A stretch of 64,000 nt of DNA, taken from contig NZ_CALSAN010000012.1 of the NCBI RefSeq assembly GCF_943372915.1, positions 76,271-140,270 on the forward strand, written 5' to 3'. Origin of the DNA: Ferrovibrio terrae_A. Its GTDB lineage: Bacteria; Pseudomonadota; Alphaproteobacteria; Ferrovibrionales; Ferrovibrionaceae. Position 1 is the first letter of the stretch; the number at the start of each line of letters is the position of its first letter. Shown one piece after another: positions 40,744 to 49,313 of the stretch. A program made the position numbers and the translations under genes. The notes beneath the pieces were generated by a model, which worked only from the letters and a program-made list of their open reading frames with translations, searched no databases and had not been told where the DNA came from.

Positions 40744-42474
40744 ATGGCCAAGCGTCCTGCCGTTAAGGCTGCTGCGGAACAGTATGCCGCGGACAACGAG
40801 AATTTTGCCGCCCTGCTCGAAGAGTCCTTCACCTCGTCTTCCGCCATGGAAGGCTCGGTTGTTAAGGGCATCGTCGTGGCGATCGAGAATGACTTCGCCC
40901 TCATCGATGTGGGTCTGAAGTGCGAAGGCCGCGTGCCGGTCAAGGAATTCGCTGGTCCCGGCCGTGCCGCCGAGATCAAGGTCGGTGACGTTGTCGAGGT
41001 CTTCCTCGACCGCATCGAAAACGCGATGGGCGAAGCGGTCATCAGCCGCGACAAGGCCCGCCGCGAAGAAGCCTGGGAAAAGCTGGAGCAGAGCTTCACC
41101 GCCAACCAGCGCGTCGAAGGCGTGATCTTCGGCAAGGTCAAGGGTGGTTTCACCGTCGACCTGTCGGGTGCCGTCGCCTTCCTGCCGGGCAGCCAGGTGG
41201 ACGTGCGTCCGGTGCGCGACATCGGTCCGCTCATGGGCCAGCCGACCGCCTTCCAGATCCTGAAGATGGACCGTCGCCGCGGCAACATCGTTGTCTCGCG
41301 TCGCGCCGTGCTCGAAGAGAGCCGCGCCGAAGCCCGCAGCGAACTGGTGTCCAACCTCAAGGAAGGCCAGATCCTCGACGGCGTGGTCAAGAACATCACC
41401 GATTACGGTGCGTTCGTTGATCTGGGCGGCGTCGACGGCCTGCTGCATGTCACCGACATCGCCTGGCGTCGCGTGAACCACCCGTCGGAAGTTCTCTCGA
41501 TCGGCCAGACCGTCAAGGTGCAGGTCATTCGCGTGAACCCGGAAACCCAGCGCATCAGCCTCGGCATGAAGCAGCTGGAAGCCGATCCGTGGGAGGGCGT
41601 GAAGTCCAAGTATCCGGTCACCGCCCGCTTCATGGGTCGCGTCACCAACATCACCGACTACGGCGCCTTCGTGGAGCTGGAGCCGGGTGTGGAAGGCCTC
41701 GTCCACGTCTCCGAAATGAGCTGGACCAAGAAGAACGTCCATCCGGGCAAGATCGTTTCGACCTCGCAGGAAGTCGAAGTGATGGTGCTGGAAGTCGATC
41801 CGGCCAAGCGCCGCATCAGCCTCGGCCTGAAGCAGTGCATGTCGAATCCGTGGGATGCCTTCGCCGAGAAGCATCCGGTCGGTTCGAACATCGAAGGTGA
41901 GATCAAGAACATCACCGAATTCGGTCTGTTCATCGGTCTCGATGGCGGCGTCGACGGCATGGTCCATCTGTCGGATCTCGACTGGAACAAGCCGGGCGAG
42001 CAGGCCATCACCGAATACACCAAGGGCCAGGTGGTGCAGGCGCAGGTTCTCGACATCGACGTCGAGAAGGAGCGCATCAGCCTCGGCATTAAGCAGCTGG
42101 CGAACGATCCGTTCCAGTCGCTCGGTGACCTGAAGAAGGGCAGCGTCGTCACCTGCACGGTGACCGCGGTCGATCCGAAGGGCATCACCATCGCCGTTGG
42201 CGACGGTGTGCAGGGCTACATCCGCCGCACCGAGCTGAGCCGCGATCGCGACGAACAGCGCCCCGACCGCTTCTCGGTCGGCGACAAGCTGGACGCCAAG
42301 ATCGTCACCATCGACGGCAAGGCGCGGAAGCTGACCCTGTCGGTCAAGGCGCTGGAAATGGAAGAAGACCGCAAGGCGATGGAACAGTTCGGTTCCACCG
42401 ACTCGGGCGCGTCGCTCGGCGACATCCTGGGTGCCGCCATGCGCAAGAAGAAGGACGACGAGGCCGGCCAGTAA
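40744..42474 (+). CDS. rpsA: 30S ribosomal protein S1
   Basis: mRNA-binding protein of the small ribosomal subunit, 576 residues with six S1 (OB-fold) domains. The repeated hallmark VxxITDYGAFVxL with a following GLLHVTD or GLVHVSE stretch is visible at about residues 218, 302 and 390, with more divergent copies elsewhere. A strong AGGAG (40734-40738) lies five bases before the ATG. The 125-base leader after cmk is GC-rich and could take part in S1 autoregulation, but no known structure was recognised. An intrinsic terminator follows the gene. Confidence 0.98.
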   Translation: MAKRPAVKAAAEQYAADNENFAALLEESFTSSSAMEGSVVKGIVVAIENDFALIDVGLKCEGRVPVKEFAGPGRAAEIKVGDVVEVFLDRIENAMGEAVISRDKARREEAWEKLEQSFTANQRVEGVIFGKVKGGFTVDLSGAVAFLPGSQVDVRPVRDIGPLMGQPTAFQILKMDRRRGNIVVSRRAVLEESRAEARSELVSNLKEGQILDGVVKNITDYGAFVDLGGVDGLLHVTDIAWRRVNHPSEVLSIGQTVKVQVIRVNPETQRISLGMKQLEADPWEGVKSKYPVTARFMGRVTNITDYGAFVELEPGVEGLVHVSEMSWTKKNVHPGKIVSTSQEVEVMVLEVDPAKRRISLGLKQCMSNPWDAFAEKHPVGSNIEGEIKNITEFGLFIGLDGGVDGMVHLSDLDWNKPGEQAITEYTKGQVVQAQVLDIDVEKERISLGIKQLANDPFQSLGDLKKGSVVTCTVTAVDPKGITIAVGDGVQGYIRRTELSRDRDEQRPDRFSVGDKLDAKIVTIDGKARKLTLSVKALEMEEDRKAMEQFGSTDSGASLGDILGAAMRKKKDDEAGQ

Positions 42475-42503
42475 GCCGTCCTGTCTTTCTAAAAGACGAC
42501 CGG

Positions 42504-42534
42504 CCCCGGCGGAGCGATCCGCCGGGGTTTTTTT
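42504..42534 (+). terminator. Intrinsic terminator of cmk-rpsA
   Basis: A perfect ten-base stem (CCCCGGCGGA at 42504-42513 with TCCGCCGGGG at 42518-42527) closes on a GCGA tetraloop and is followed by seven T residues. It lies 29 bases after the rpsA stop codon. Confidence 0.95.
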
Positions 42535-42570
42535 ATTGCCGTTTTCCGTCACCTGTGCCCGAATATTGCC

Positions 42571-43260
42571 ATGGTGCTGATTCGGGTGTTTGGGTTTGTT
42601 ATGCTGGTGGCCGCGCTGCAGGCCGCCGCGTTTGCTGCGATGGCCGAGCCCTTGCGCTGCCCGCAGCGCATCGCCTTCGTCGACAGCGACCCTGCCACCC
42701 GGCGGCAAGCCGAAGAGATGAAGCTGATTTATGCCCGCATCGGCTGTCCGGATGTCGCTTTCGTCGGCCTGCCGGGCCGGCGCGGCGTGGTCGCCTTCAA
42801 CACGGGCGAGGTGCAGGGCGAGTTGATGCGCGTACCTGCCGTCGAACCGGAATATACCCGCGCCTTTGTGCGGGTCCGCAGCCCGATTGTGCATGTCGTC
42901 GGCCGCCTGTGGGGCCGCGACGCGCCACCGAACGGCAACGATGCCTTCGGTTTCGTGCTCGGCGTGATCTGGCAGGAGCGCTATGGCCATGCCCATGGCG
43001 GCACCGGCTATCACGGCCAGACTGAATTGATGCGTGCCTATGCCACCGGCCTGATTGATCATTTTCTGGCCGAAGATCCGGCGGTGGCGGCGGCGGTGAA
43101 GGATGGCCGGCTGCCGGCGCGGCCGGCTCATGCCGGGCCGCCCCTGGTCTCGACCGCGCTGCATCATTATCTGGGCGTGGAATTCGCCGCCGCCGCCGCT
43201 GCCGTCGCCAACGAACTGGAGCGGCAGGTCGAGGATGCCGCCGGCCCGGCGATCCAGTAG
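42571..43260 (+). CDS. Secreted protein of unknown function, possible binding-protein-like fold
   Basis: Not firmly recognised. The 229-residue product begins with a signal peptide (hydrophobic from about residue 3 to 23, cleavage near FAAMAEP). The mature part includes DPATRRQAEEMKLIYARIGCPDVAFVGLPGRRGVVAF and GELMRVPAVEPEYTRAFVRVRSPI; this order resembles truncated, periplasmic type-3 binding proteins in which a tested acid is followed by an EPEY-like stretch. It would be a weak match and lacks the second half of such proteins. It stands alone between the rpsA terminator and the FecR-like gene, with a 66-base gap downstream. Confidence 0.65.
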   Translation: MVLIRVFGFVMLVAALQAAAFAAMAEPLRCPQRIAFVDSDPATRRQAEEMKLIYARIGCPDVAFVGLPGRRGVVAFNTGEVQGELMRVPAVEPEYTRAFVRVRSPIVHVVGRLWGRDAPPNGNDAFGFVLGVIWQERYGHAHGGTGYHGQTELMRAYATGLIDHFLAEDPAVAAAVKDGRLPARPAHAGPPLVSTALHHYLGVEFAAAAAAVANELERQVEDAAGPAIQ

Positions 43261-43326
43261 ACGGAAGCGCTACCGTCGCCGTCCCGCCATGCTAGACTGT
43301 ATGTCAGGCACAGCCGGAGGGGTGGG

Positions 43327-43992
43327 ATGATTCGGCATTTGAAATGGATGCTGCTGGTTGCCGTGATGCTGGCGAGCAGTGCCGCCTGGGCGCAGGGCAA
43401 GCAGGCGGCCGTGGTCGAGGATCTGACCGGCAAGGTCAGCGGCGTCGATGTGTTCGACTTCCTCAATGCGGGCCAGACCATCACCCTGCCAGCCGGGGCC
43501 AAGCTGGTGCTTGGCTATATGCAGTCCTGCATGCGCGAAACGATCACCGGCGCCGGTACGGTCACCATCGGCGACACCGGCTCGAAAGTGACCGGCGCCA
43601 AGTTGCAGCAGGAACAGCTGAAATGCGCTGGCGCCAACCAGCTCGCGCTCGGCCAGGCCGGCAAGAGCGCCGCCATGGTATTCCGCGGCCAGCCGGGCAG
43701 CGGCCGCAAGAAGGCCGACGTGCCCGAACCCTCTGCCGTGCTGATGTATACCGCGCCGGCCTTTGCCGTGGCACAGCCGGGCCAGCTCACCATCGAACGC
43801 CTCGATGTGGCCGAAACCGTGCAGGTGTTCCAGGTCAGTGGCAAGCTGTTCGACTATGGCAAGACCGGCAAGAAGCTGGATGCCGGCGGGTATTACCGCG
43901 TCGAACTGAACGGCAAATCCACCGTATTCCAGATTTCGCTGGATGCCGGCGAAGGTGCCGGCCCGCTGCTGCTGCGTCTGGTCCGCTTCTAG
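43327..43992 (+). CDS. Secreted FecR-like domain protein next to a CHASE2 cyclase
   Basis: A 221-residue protein with a clear signal peptide (cleavage after SSAAWAQ). The next 90 residues follow the FecR-type beta pattern (VVEDLTGKVSGVDVF, LNAGQTITLPAGAKLVLGYMQSC, GAGTVTIGDTGSKVT), and the rest is beta-rich. It would sit in the periplasm. GGAGGGG directly upstream supports the ATG. The CHASE2-cyclase gene starts six bases after its stop. FecR-like proteins are often encoded beside CHASE2 and CHAT proteins, so it may sense or bind a cell-wall or extracellular ligand for the cyclase; the exact function is unknown. Confidence 0.7.
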   Translation: MIRHLKWMLLVAVMLASSAAWAQGKQAAVVEDLTGKVSGVDVFDFLNAGQTITLPAGAKLVLGYMQSCMRETITGAGTVTIGDTGSKVTGAKLQQEQLKCAGANQLALGQAGKSAAMVFRGQPGSGRKKADVPEPSAVLMYTAPAFAVAQPGQLTIERLDVAETVQVFQVSGKLFDYGKTGKKLDAGGYYRVELNGKSTVFQISLDAGEGAGPLLLRLVRF

Positions 43993-43998
43993 GCGGCC

Positions 43999-46071
43999 AT
44001 GACTCCGGCGAAGCTCCGCGACCTTGCTGTTGTCGCCGTTATTGCTGCTGTCGCCGCTGTCGGCTTCGCGACTGGCCCGGCAGCAAACTGGCTGCGCGGA
44101 CCCTCGCTCGATCTGCTGATGCCGCTGCGGCACTGGCTGCTGCCGGCGCCGGCGCAGCCCAGTCATGTCGCGGTTGTCGCCATCGACGAAGAAACCTATC
44201 GCCGGCCTCCTTTCAATGAAACGCCGCAGGCGACCTGGCTGCCGCTGCTGGCCCCGGTGGTCAATGCCGTGGCGGGCGAGGCGGCGGTGGTCGGTTTCGA
44301 CGTGGTCTATTCCACCTCGCTCGATACCATCCAGCGCGGCTTCGAACGCGACTTTCTGATCGCCCTGCGCAATGCCGCGCGCGCCGGCAAGCTGGTGCTT
44401 GGCAAGGTGCAGCATTCGGCCTTTCCGATCCTGCCGCATGCGGCCCAGCAGGTCGCCGTCGGCGGTGCCGCCAATATCCGCCCGCTCAACGTGTTCGAAG
44501 ACGATGATGGCGTGATCCGCCGCGTGCCGCTGGCATTTGCGAATGCAGATGGCACAAGCGAGGCTGGCTTCGCCGCCGAACTGGCGCAGCGCGCCGCTGG
44601 CGTTACCGCTGCCGCATCACAGGCGGATGCGGCTGGCAACCTGCTGCTGAATTTCAATACCGCCGCGGGTGCGATCCCGACCTATTCGCTGGCCGATCTT
44701 CATGCCTGTGCCCAGGCGGGCAGGACAGAGTATTTCCAGCGGCATTTTGCCGGCCGCGTCGTGATCTTCGCCACCGTGCTGGATGTGGAGGATCGTCGCC
44801 TGACAACGCGCCGTCTGGTGCAGCAGGCCGATGGTGCGGCGGCCCCATCGCGCTGCGTGCATCCGGTGATGCCGCTGGCAGCAGTGGCGCGCGACAGCAT
44901 ACCCGGCGTCTATATCCATGCCACGGCCATCGACAACATTCTGGATGGCGCGGCGCTGCGCGACTGGCCGCCGGCGGGCAGCCTTGCCGCCGCACTGGCT
45001 TTTACAGTCTTGAGCGCGCTGGCCGTTTTTTATCTGCCGCTCGTCCTCGGGCTGGCCGCATCCGGCGCTGCGGCACTGGCTCTGGTGCCGGGTGCTGCTC
45101 TGCTGCTGCAGACGGGCAGTGTGGCGCCCTGGCTCGGAATCATTGCAGCTATGGCCGCTGCCATGGCGGCGACCGTTGCCTACCGCTTTGCCGTGGCCGA
45201 CCGCGACCGGCGGCTGATCGGTAAACTGTTCTCGCTTTACCTGCCTCCGGTGGTGATCGCGCGCATGGTGGCCGGTGGACACATGCCGGCGCTGGGCGGC
45301 GAGGAGCGCGAGGTGACCGTGCTGTTCAGCGACATCGCCGGCTTCACGGCGATTTCGGAGGCCTGCGATCCGGCCACGCTGGTGCAGGGGCTGAACACGT
45401 ATTTCAGCACCATGACCGCGATCATCGAGGACCATGGCGGTTTCGTCGACAAGTATATCGGCGATGCCATTGTCGCCGTATTCGGTGCGCCGGTCGATGA
45501 CGGCCGGCATGCCGATCATGCCATCCGTGCCGCGCTGAAAATGCGCGATGCCCTGCGCAATGACCCGCAGCGTTTTTCCGTCGCCGGCCATGTGATGCAT
45601 ACCCGTATCGGCCTCAATACCGGACGGGTCCTGATCGGCAATATCGGATCGCCGCGGCGTTTCAACTACACCGCCATGGGCGATGCGGTGAATCTGGCCT
45701 CGCGGCTGGAGGGCGCCAACAAGGCTTATGGAACCTCGATCCTGATCAGCGACGCGACCATCGCGGCCGCAGGCGATGCGGCCATCGTGGCCCGCATGAT
45801 CGACATGGTCCGCGTGGTCGGCCGGGCCCAGCCGGTGCGACTGTTCGAACCGCTGGCCCGCCACGGCCGCGCCACGGCCAAACAGCAGGCTGCGGTGGAT
45901 GCCTTCGCGCGCGCCCATGCGGCGCTGGCCTATGGGGATCGGAGCGGGGCAGTGGCTGCGCTGCAGGGACTGGACGACGACAAGGCGGCCGCCCTGTTTC
46001 TCAAGCGCATCGCGGCGCTGCCCGACGATCCGGCCCAGTGGTCGGCAGTACGCAGCCTGACCGAGAAGTAA
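43999..46071 (+). CDS. CHASE2-domain adenylate cyclase (class III)
   Basis: Transmembrane sensor that probably makes cAMP. The 690-residue protein has an N-terminal anchor helix, a periplasmic CHASE2 domain (about residues 55-325), three hydrophobic segments (about 330-398) and a class III cyclase domain (about 435-610). Catalytic residues are visible: metal ligands D445 (FSDIAGF) and D489 (GDAIVAVF), K485 for adenine recognition, and N565 and R569 (NLASR) for the transition state. All needed residues are present, so it should be active. It is coupled to the FecR-like gene six bases upstream and convergent with the CHAT gene, whose end lies five bases away. Whether cyclic AMP acts on the CHAT protein is unknown. 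Confidence 0.93.
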   Translation: MTPAKLRDLAVVAVIAAVAAVGFATGPAANWLRGPSLDLLMPLRHWLLPAPAQPSHVAVVAIDEETYRRPPFNETPQATWLPLLAPVVNAVAGEAAVVGFDVVYSTSLDTIQRGFERDFLIALRNAARAGKLVLGKVQHSAFPILPHAAQQVAVGGAANIRPLNVFEDDDGVIRRVPLAFANADGTSEAGFAAELAQRAAGVTAAASQADAAGNLLLNFNTAAGAIPTYSLADLHACAQAGRTEYFQRHFAGRVVIFATVLDVEDRRLTTRRLVQQADGAAAPSRCVHPVMPLAAVARDSIPGVYIHATAIDNILDGAALRDWPPAGSLAAALAFTVLSALAVFYLPLVLGLAASGAAALALVPGAALLLQTGSVAPWLGIIAAMAAAMAATVAYRFAVADRDRRLIGKLFSLYLPPVVIARMVAGGHMPALGGEEREVTVLFSDIAGFTAISEACDPATLVQGLNTYFSTMTAIIEDHGGFVDKYIGDAIVAVFGAPVDDGRHADHAIRAALKMRDALRNDPQRFSVAGHVMHTRIGLNTGRVLIGNIGSPRRFNYTAMGDAVNLASRLEGANKAYGTSILISDATIAAAGDAAIVARMIDMVRVVGRAQPVRLFEPLARHGRATAKQQAAVDAFARAHAALAYGDRSGAVAALQGLDDDKAAALFLKRIAALPDDPAQWSAVRSLTEK

Positions 46072-46075
46072 CGGC

Positions 46076-49000
46076 TCAGCCGCCGTCGCCCATCAGCGTG
46101 TAGGGCGCCCAGAAGATCGGATGGCTGTAGCTGAACAGCGACTTGCCGTCCTCCTGATAGCCCGGACCATCCAGCAGCGCCACCATCGCCTGGCGCAGGG
46201 CTTCGGCGCGGCTGAGCCTGGCATCGCCGGACTGGCGGTGGAACAGGTCGGTGACCAGATCCTTGGCCGAGGCCGAATGCACCGACCAGTTGGTCAGCAG
46301 CAGGGCACGGGTGCCGGCGTAGAAGAAGGCGCGGCCCAGGCCTGAAGCGGCCTCGGCGCCGGCGCCAGCACCGGTGCCGGTGTTGCAGGCCGAGAGCACG
46401 ACCCAGTCGGCATCCAGCTTGAGGCCGAGGATTTCATCCATGGTCAGCAGCCCATCGCCATCGACATCGGCGATCAGCGGCGCGGTCAGCGCCAGCGCCG
46501 GCTGGGTCAGGCCATTCAACTCGCCGGGAACCAGACCATGAGTGGCGAAGGCCACCACCTTGTAGCCATCGAGTTTACTCTGCTTGACCAGCTTCTCGTT
46601 GGCATTCTTGCCGAGGAAGAGAGATTTGCTGAGATCGGCCCGCATGGCACCGGCCACCGAGCGCAGCTCGTCGGCGGTATCGGGCAGGCGCGGCAACAGG
46701 CCCAGTTCGGCGCTGTCGACGCCCTCGATCTGGGGCGCATTGCGACGCTTCAGTTTGGCACCGCGCACAGCCACCGGGTCGGCCGAGGCAATCCGCTGCG
46801 GTGCCTCGCTGGCTGCCTCAGCCGCCTGTTCGGCGTTGAAGAGGGGATCGCCGAAGCCGATGAACGGTGCACGGCTGGCGCTGCCCGCCGGCAGGCCGCG
46901 CAGGGTTTTCAGCGCGGCGGTGGAGGGCAGCTGTGTCACTGCGTGGGTGCGGGCGAGCCAGGGCACGGTCTTGTAGCCATCGAACAGCGGAGCCGCCTTC
47001 ATGTCGACAGTCGCCGGCGCCGTGGGCAGCAGCGACAGCGGCAGCAGGCCGAGCGCACCATTGGTGACCACGAACAGGCTCTTCGCCGGCTTCCAGCCGG
47101 CTTCCACCGGCTGCAGCAGTGTCTGGTACATTTCATGCGCGAGCGCCAGGTCGAAGGCTGGAATGTCGCCGAGCGTTTCAGCCTGTGGTTCCAGTGCGCG
47201 ACGCAGGCGATTGACCTTCTGCTCGATGGCGGCGGCCCCGACCGGGCTGGCGGCAAACACCACCGGCCCCTCTTTGGGTACGACCCAGACGAAGCTGTTG
47301 TCCTGAGCCAGGTAGAAGGACAGCAGTGCCTCGCCCGGTCGCAACGTGCTGCGCACATCGTCAGGCGATGGCGGCCGCGGATCGATCAGGCTGGCATATT
47401 CGGGGAACTGCTTCTCGATCTGCTGCCGCGTCTTGGCGCGGGCATCGCGCAGCTTGTCGACCTGGGTGCGCAGGGCCAGAATGGCCTTGTCGTCGCGCTG
47501 CGTGGGTGGCAGGGCGAGCAGATTGCTCAGCAGGCCGAACTGCGCGGCGATCTGCTTCAGAACATCCTGCTCGTCGCGGATCAGGGCGGCAAGCGCCGGG
47601 TCGCGCACGGCGGCGCGTGCGGCCGAGGCCGACAGGGCGCGCTGCACGCTGCGGCCACGGGCAACATCGGCGAGGCGGAAGCTTTCGATGCCGGGATCCA
47701 GTCCGGCCGCGGCCGGCGTGCCCTGCACCTTCGCCAGCAGCACGATGTAATTTTCAACGATGGTCTGAATATAGAAATCGCGCGAGGCTGAGGTGCTTTC
47801 CTCGGTATCGGCCTGACGCGAGCTGGACAGGATCACCGGCAGCGCGGCGCGGAAGGCGGCGACGGCTTCGGCCTCCTGACTGGCGGCGGCAAGTGCGACG
47901 CCATGCAGGCCGCGCGCCATCGCCGTGTCGAAATGGCGATCGCCCAGCCGCGCCGTGGCGGCCTCCAGGATGCGGCCGGCCACTTCGGCGGCACGCGCGC
48001 CCTGGCCGGTCCGTGCCAGTGCCAGGATGCGGCCGTTGGAAATACGGCTGCCGGCGCGGGCGGCATCCTGGTTGTTCTGGACGGCGGCGAAGACCTCTTC
48101 ATACAGCGTGGCAGCATCCTGCCAGCGCCGCTGCAGGATCAGGATATTGGCCAGCGAGCGCTTGGAGTTGATGATCTGGCCGGCCGTCTCATCGATGCCG
48201 ATTTCGCGGAAAATCTCCAGCGCGGTGCGTGTCAGCCTTTCCGCTTCAGCATAGCGACCCTGCTCCACCAGAACGGTCGACAGGCTGTTCACTGCCTGGC
48301 CTGTCTGGGCGAAATACTTTCCACTACGGCGCAGCAGACTGAGTAGGGCCTGGCGGATATCCACCTCGGCCTCCACGATGCGGCCTTGCGCCAGCTTGGT
48401 TTCACCCAGCCGCAGCAGGCTGATGTCGTTGCCGTTTTCCATGCCGCCGGCTGGCGGCTTTTCTGGCCAGTTCTTTGCCTTTTCGAGTGCATCGCGCGTA
48501 TTGGCGATGCTACTGGCGAAATGCGTCTCCGCCTCAGTATAGCGGCCGCGTGCCAGAGCGATCGCTGCCTTAGACAGGTCGATGTCAGCCTGCCAGCTGG
48601 TCAGGAACATAAAGGCGTTGCCGCGCCCGCTGCTCAGCTCGCGATGCACGCCTTCCGCATAACCGACGTATTTTTCTGCCTGTTCAATTCGGCCGAGATC
48701 AATGGCCGCCTGCACGGCAGAACGATAGGCGTTGATGACGCGGCCGCGGGCGCGCGACTTTTCCAGCAGGTCGATCTGCCGGATATAGATATCCAGCGTT
48801 TCCTGGATATTGCCCAGATTGCGCGACATCGCACCGACCAGCTGCATGATGCGATAGTTGTCGTCACCTACCTCTTCGGCCAGCTTTGCCGCCAGGGTCG
48901 CGTCACGCAGGGCGCTTTCCGGGCGGCCAAGCTGCGCGGCGGCCTGCGCGCGGTCATAGAGGAAGCGGCTGCGCTGGCGGGCGTCCAGGCTCGGCGGCTC

Positions 49001-49207
49001 CTGGATCTCGGCCTGGGCGATCAGGCGGGCGCGCCTGGCGGGATCGGGTTTTTCCTGATCCAGGATGGCGACGATGTCAGCAATGCTGCGCGGCGGCGCG
49101 GCCAGAGCCGGCGCGGCGGTCTGCGCTGCGGGCTGGGCGGCCAGCGGGACGCCGGATGCCATCGTCCAGACCAGACCCAGCACGAGCGCCGAAAAGATTT
49201 TCTGCAT
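46076..49207 (-). CDS. TPR-rich CHAT-domain protein, secreted caspase-like protease candidate
   Basis: A 1043-residue protein. GGGAG lies six bases before the ATG at 49207, so this start is preferred over one six bases earlier. A signal peptide (about residues 1-24) directs it across the inner membrane. Many TPR-like helical repeats fill about residues 60-470, a coiled-coil-prone stretch lies near 540-610, and the CHAT caspase-like domain covers about 740-1043. The catalytic dyad is H890 (ATHG) and C941 (LSACNTG), both present. Between them residues 914-925 form a DxDxDG-type loop resembling an EF-hand. It is convergent with the CHASE2-cyclase gene. Family members cleave proteins in defence or signalling pathways; here the target is unknown. 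Confidence 0.92.
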   Translation of the reverse strand: MQKIFSALVLGLVWTMASGVPLAAQPAAQTAAPALAAPPRSIADIVAILDQEKPDPARRARLIAQAEIQEPPSLDARQRSRFLYDRAQAAAQLGRPESALRDATLAAKLAEEVGDDNYRIMQLVGAMSRNLGNIQETLDIYIRQIDLLEKSRARGRVINAYRSAVQAAIDLGRIEQAEKYVGYAEGVHRELSSGRGNAFMFLTSWQADIDLSKAAIALARGRYTEAETHFASSIANTRDALEKAKNWPEKPPAGGMENGNDISLLRLGETKLAQGRIVEAEVDIRQALLSLLRRSGKYFAQTGQAVNSLSTVLVEQGRYAEAERLTRTALEIFREIGIDETAGQIINSKRSLANILILQRRWQDAATLYEEVFAAVQNNQDAARAGSRISNGRILALARTGQGARAAEVAGRILEAATARLGDRHFDTAMARGLHGVALAAASQEAEAVAAFRAALPVILSSSRQADTEESTSASRDFYIQTIVENYIVLLAKVQGTPAAAGLDPGIESFRLADVARGRSVQRALSASAARAAVRDPALAALIRDEQDVLKQIAAQFGLLSNLLALPPTQRDDKAILALRTQVDKLRDARAKTRQQIEKQFPEYASLIDPRPPSPDDVRSTLRPGEALLSFYLAQDNSFVWVVPKEGPVVFAASPVGAAAIEQKVNRLRRALEPQAETLGDIPAFDLALAHEMYQTLLQPVEAGWKPAKSLFVVTNGALGLLPLSLLPTAPATVDMKAAPLFDGYKTVPWLARTHAVTQLPSTAALKTLRGLPAGSASRAPFIGFGDPLFNAEQAAEAASEAPQRIASADPVAVRGAKLKRRNAPQIEGVDSAELGLLPRLPDTADELRSVAGAMRADLSKSLFLGKNANEKLVKQSKLDGYKVVAFATHGLVPGELNGLTQPALALTAPLIADVDGDGLLTMDEILGLKLDADWVVLSACNTGTGAGAGAEAASGLGRAFFYAGTRALLLTNWSVHSASAKDLVTDLFHRQSGDARLSRAEALRQAMVALLDGPGYQEDGKSLFSYSHPIFWAPYTLMGDGG

Positions 49208-49313
49208 GGCCATCTCCCACCCTCAGCCATGACGGTAGCATAGTCCTGCCGCAAAAGCCGTCAACGCGAGTGACGGGTCGCGCTTTTATCGACTGCATGC
49301 GGAGGGTGTATTT

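Noticed and set aside
49208..49313. Terminator-like CGCGA/TCGCG hairpin followed by CTTTTA near 49265-49290
   Set aside because: The stem is only five bases, and on the plus strand no gene ends there.
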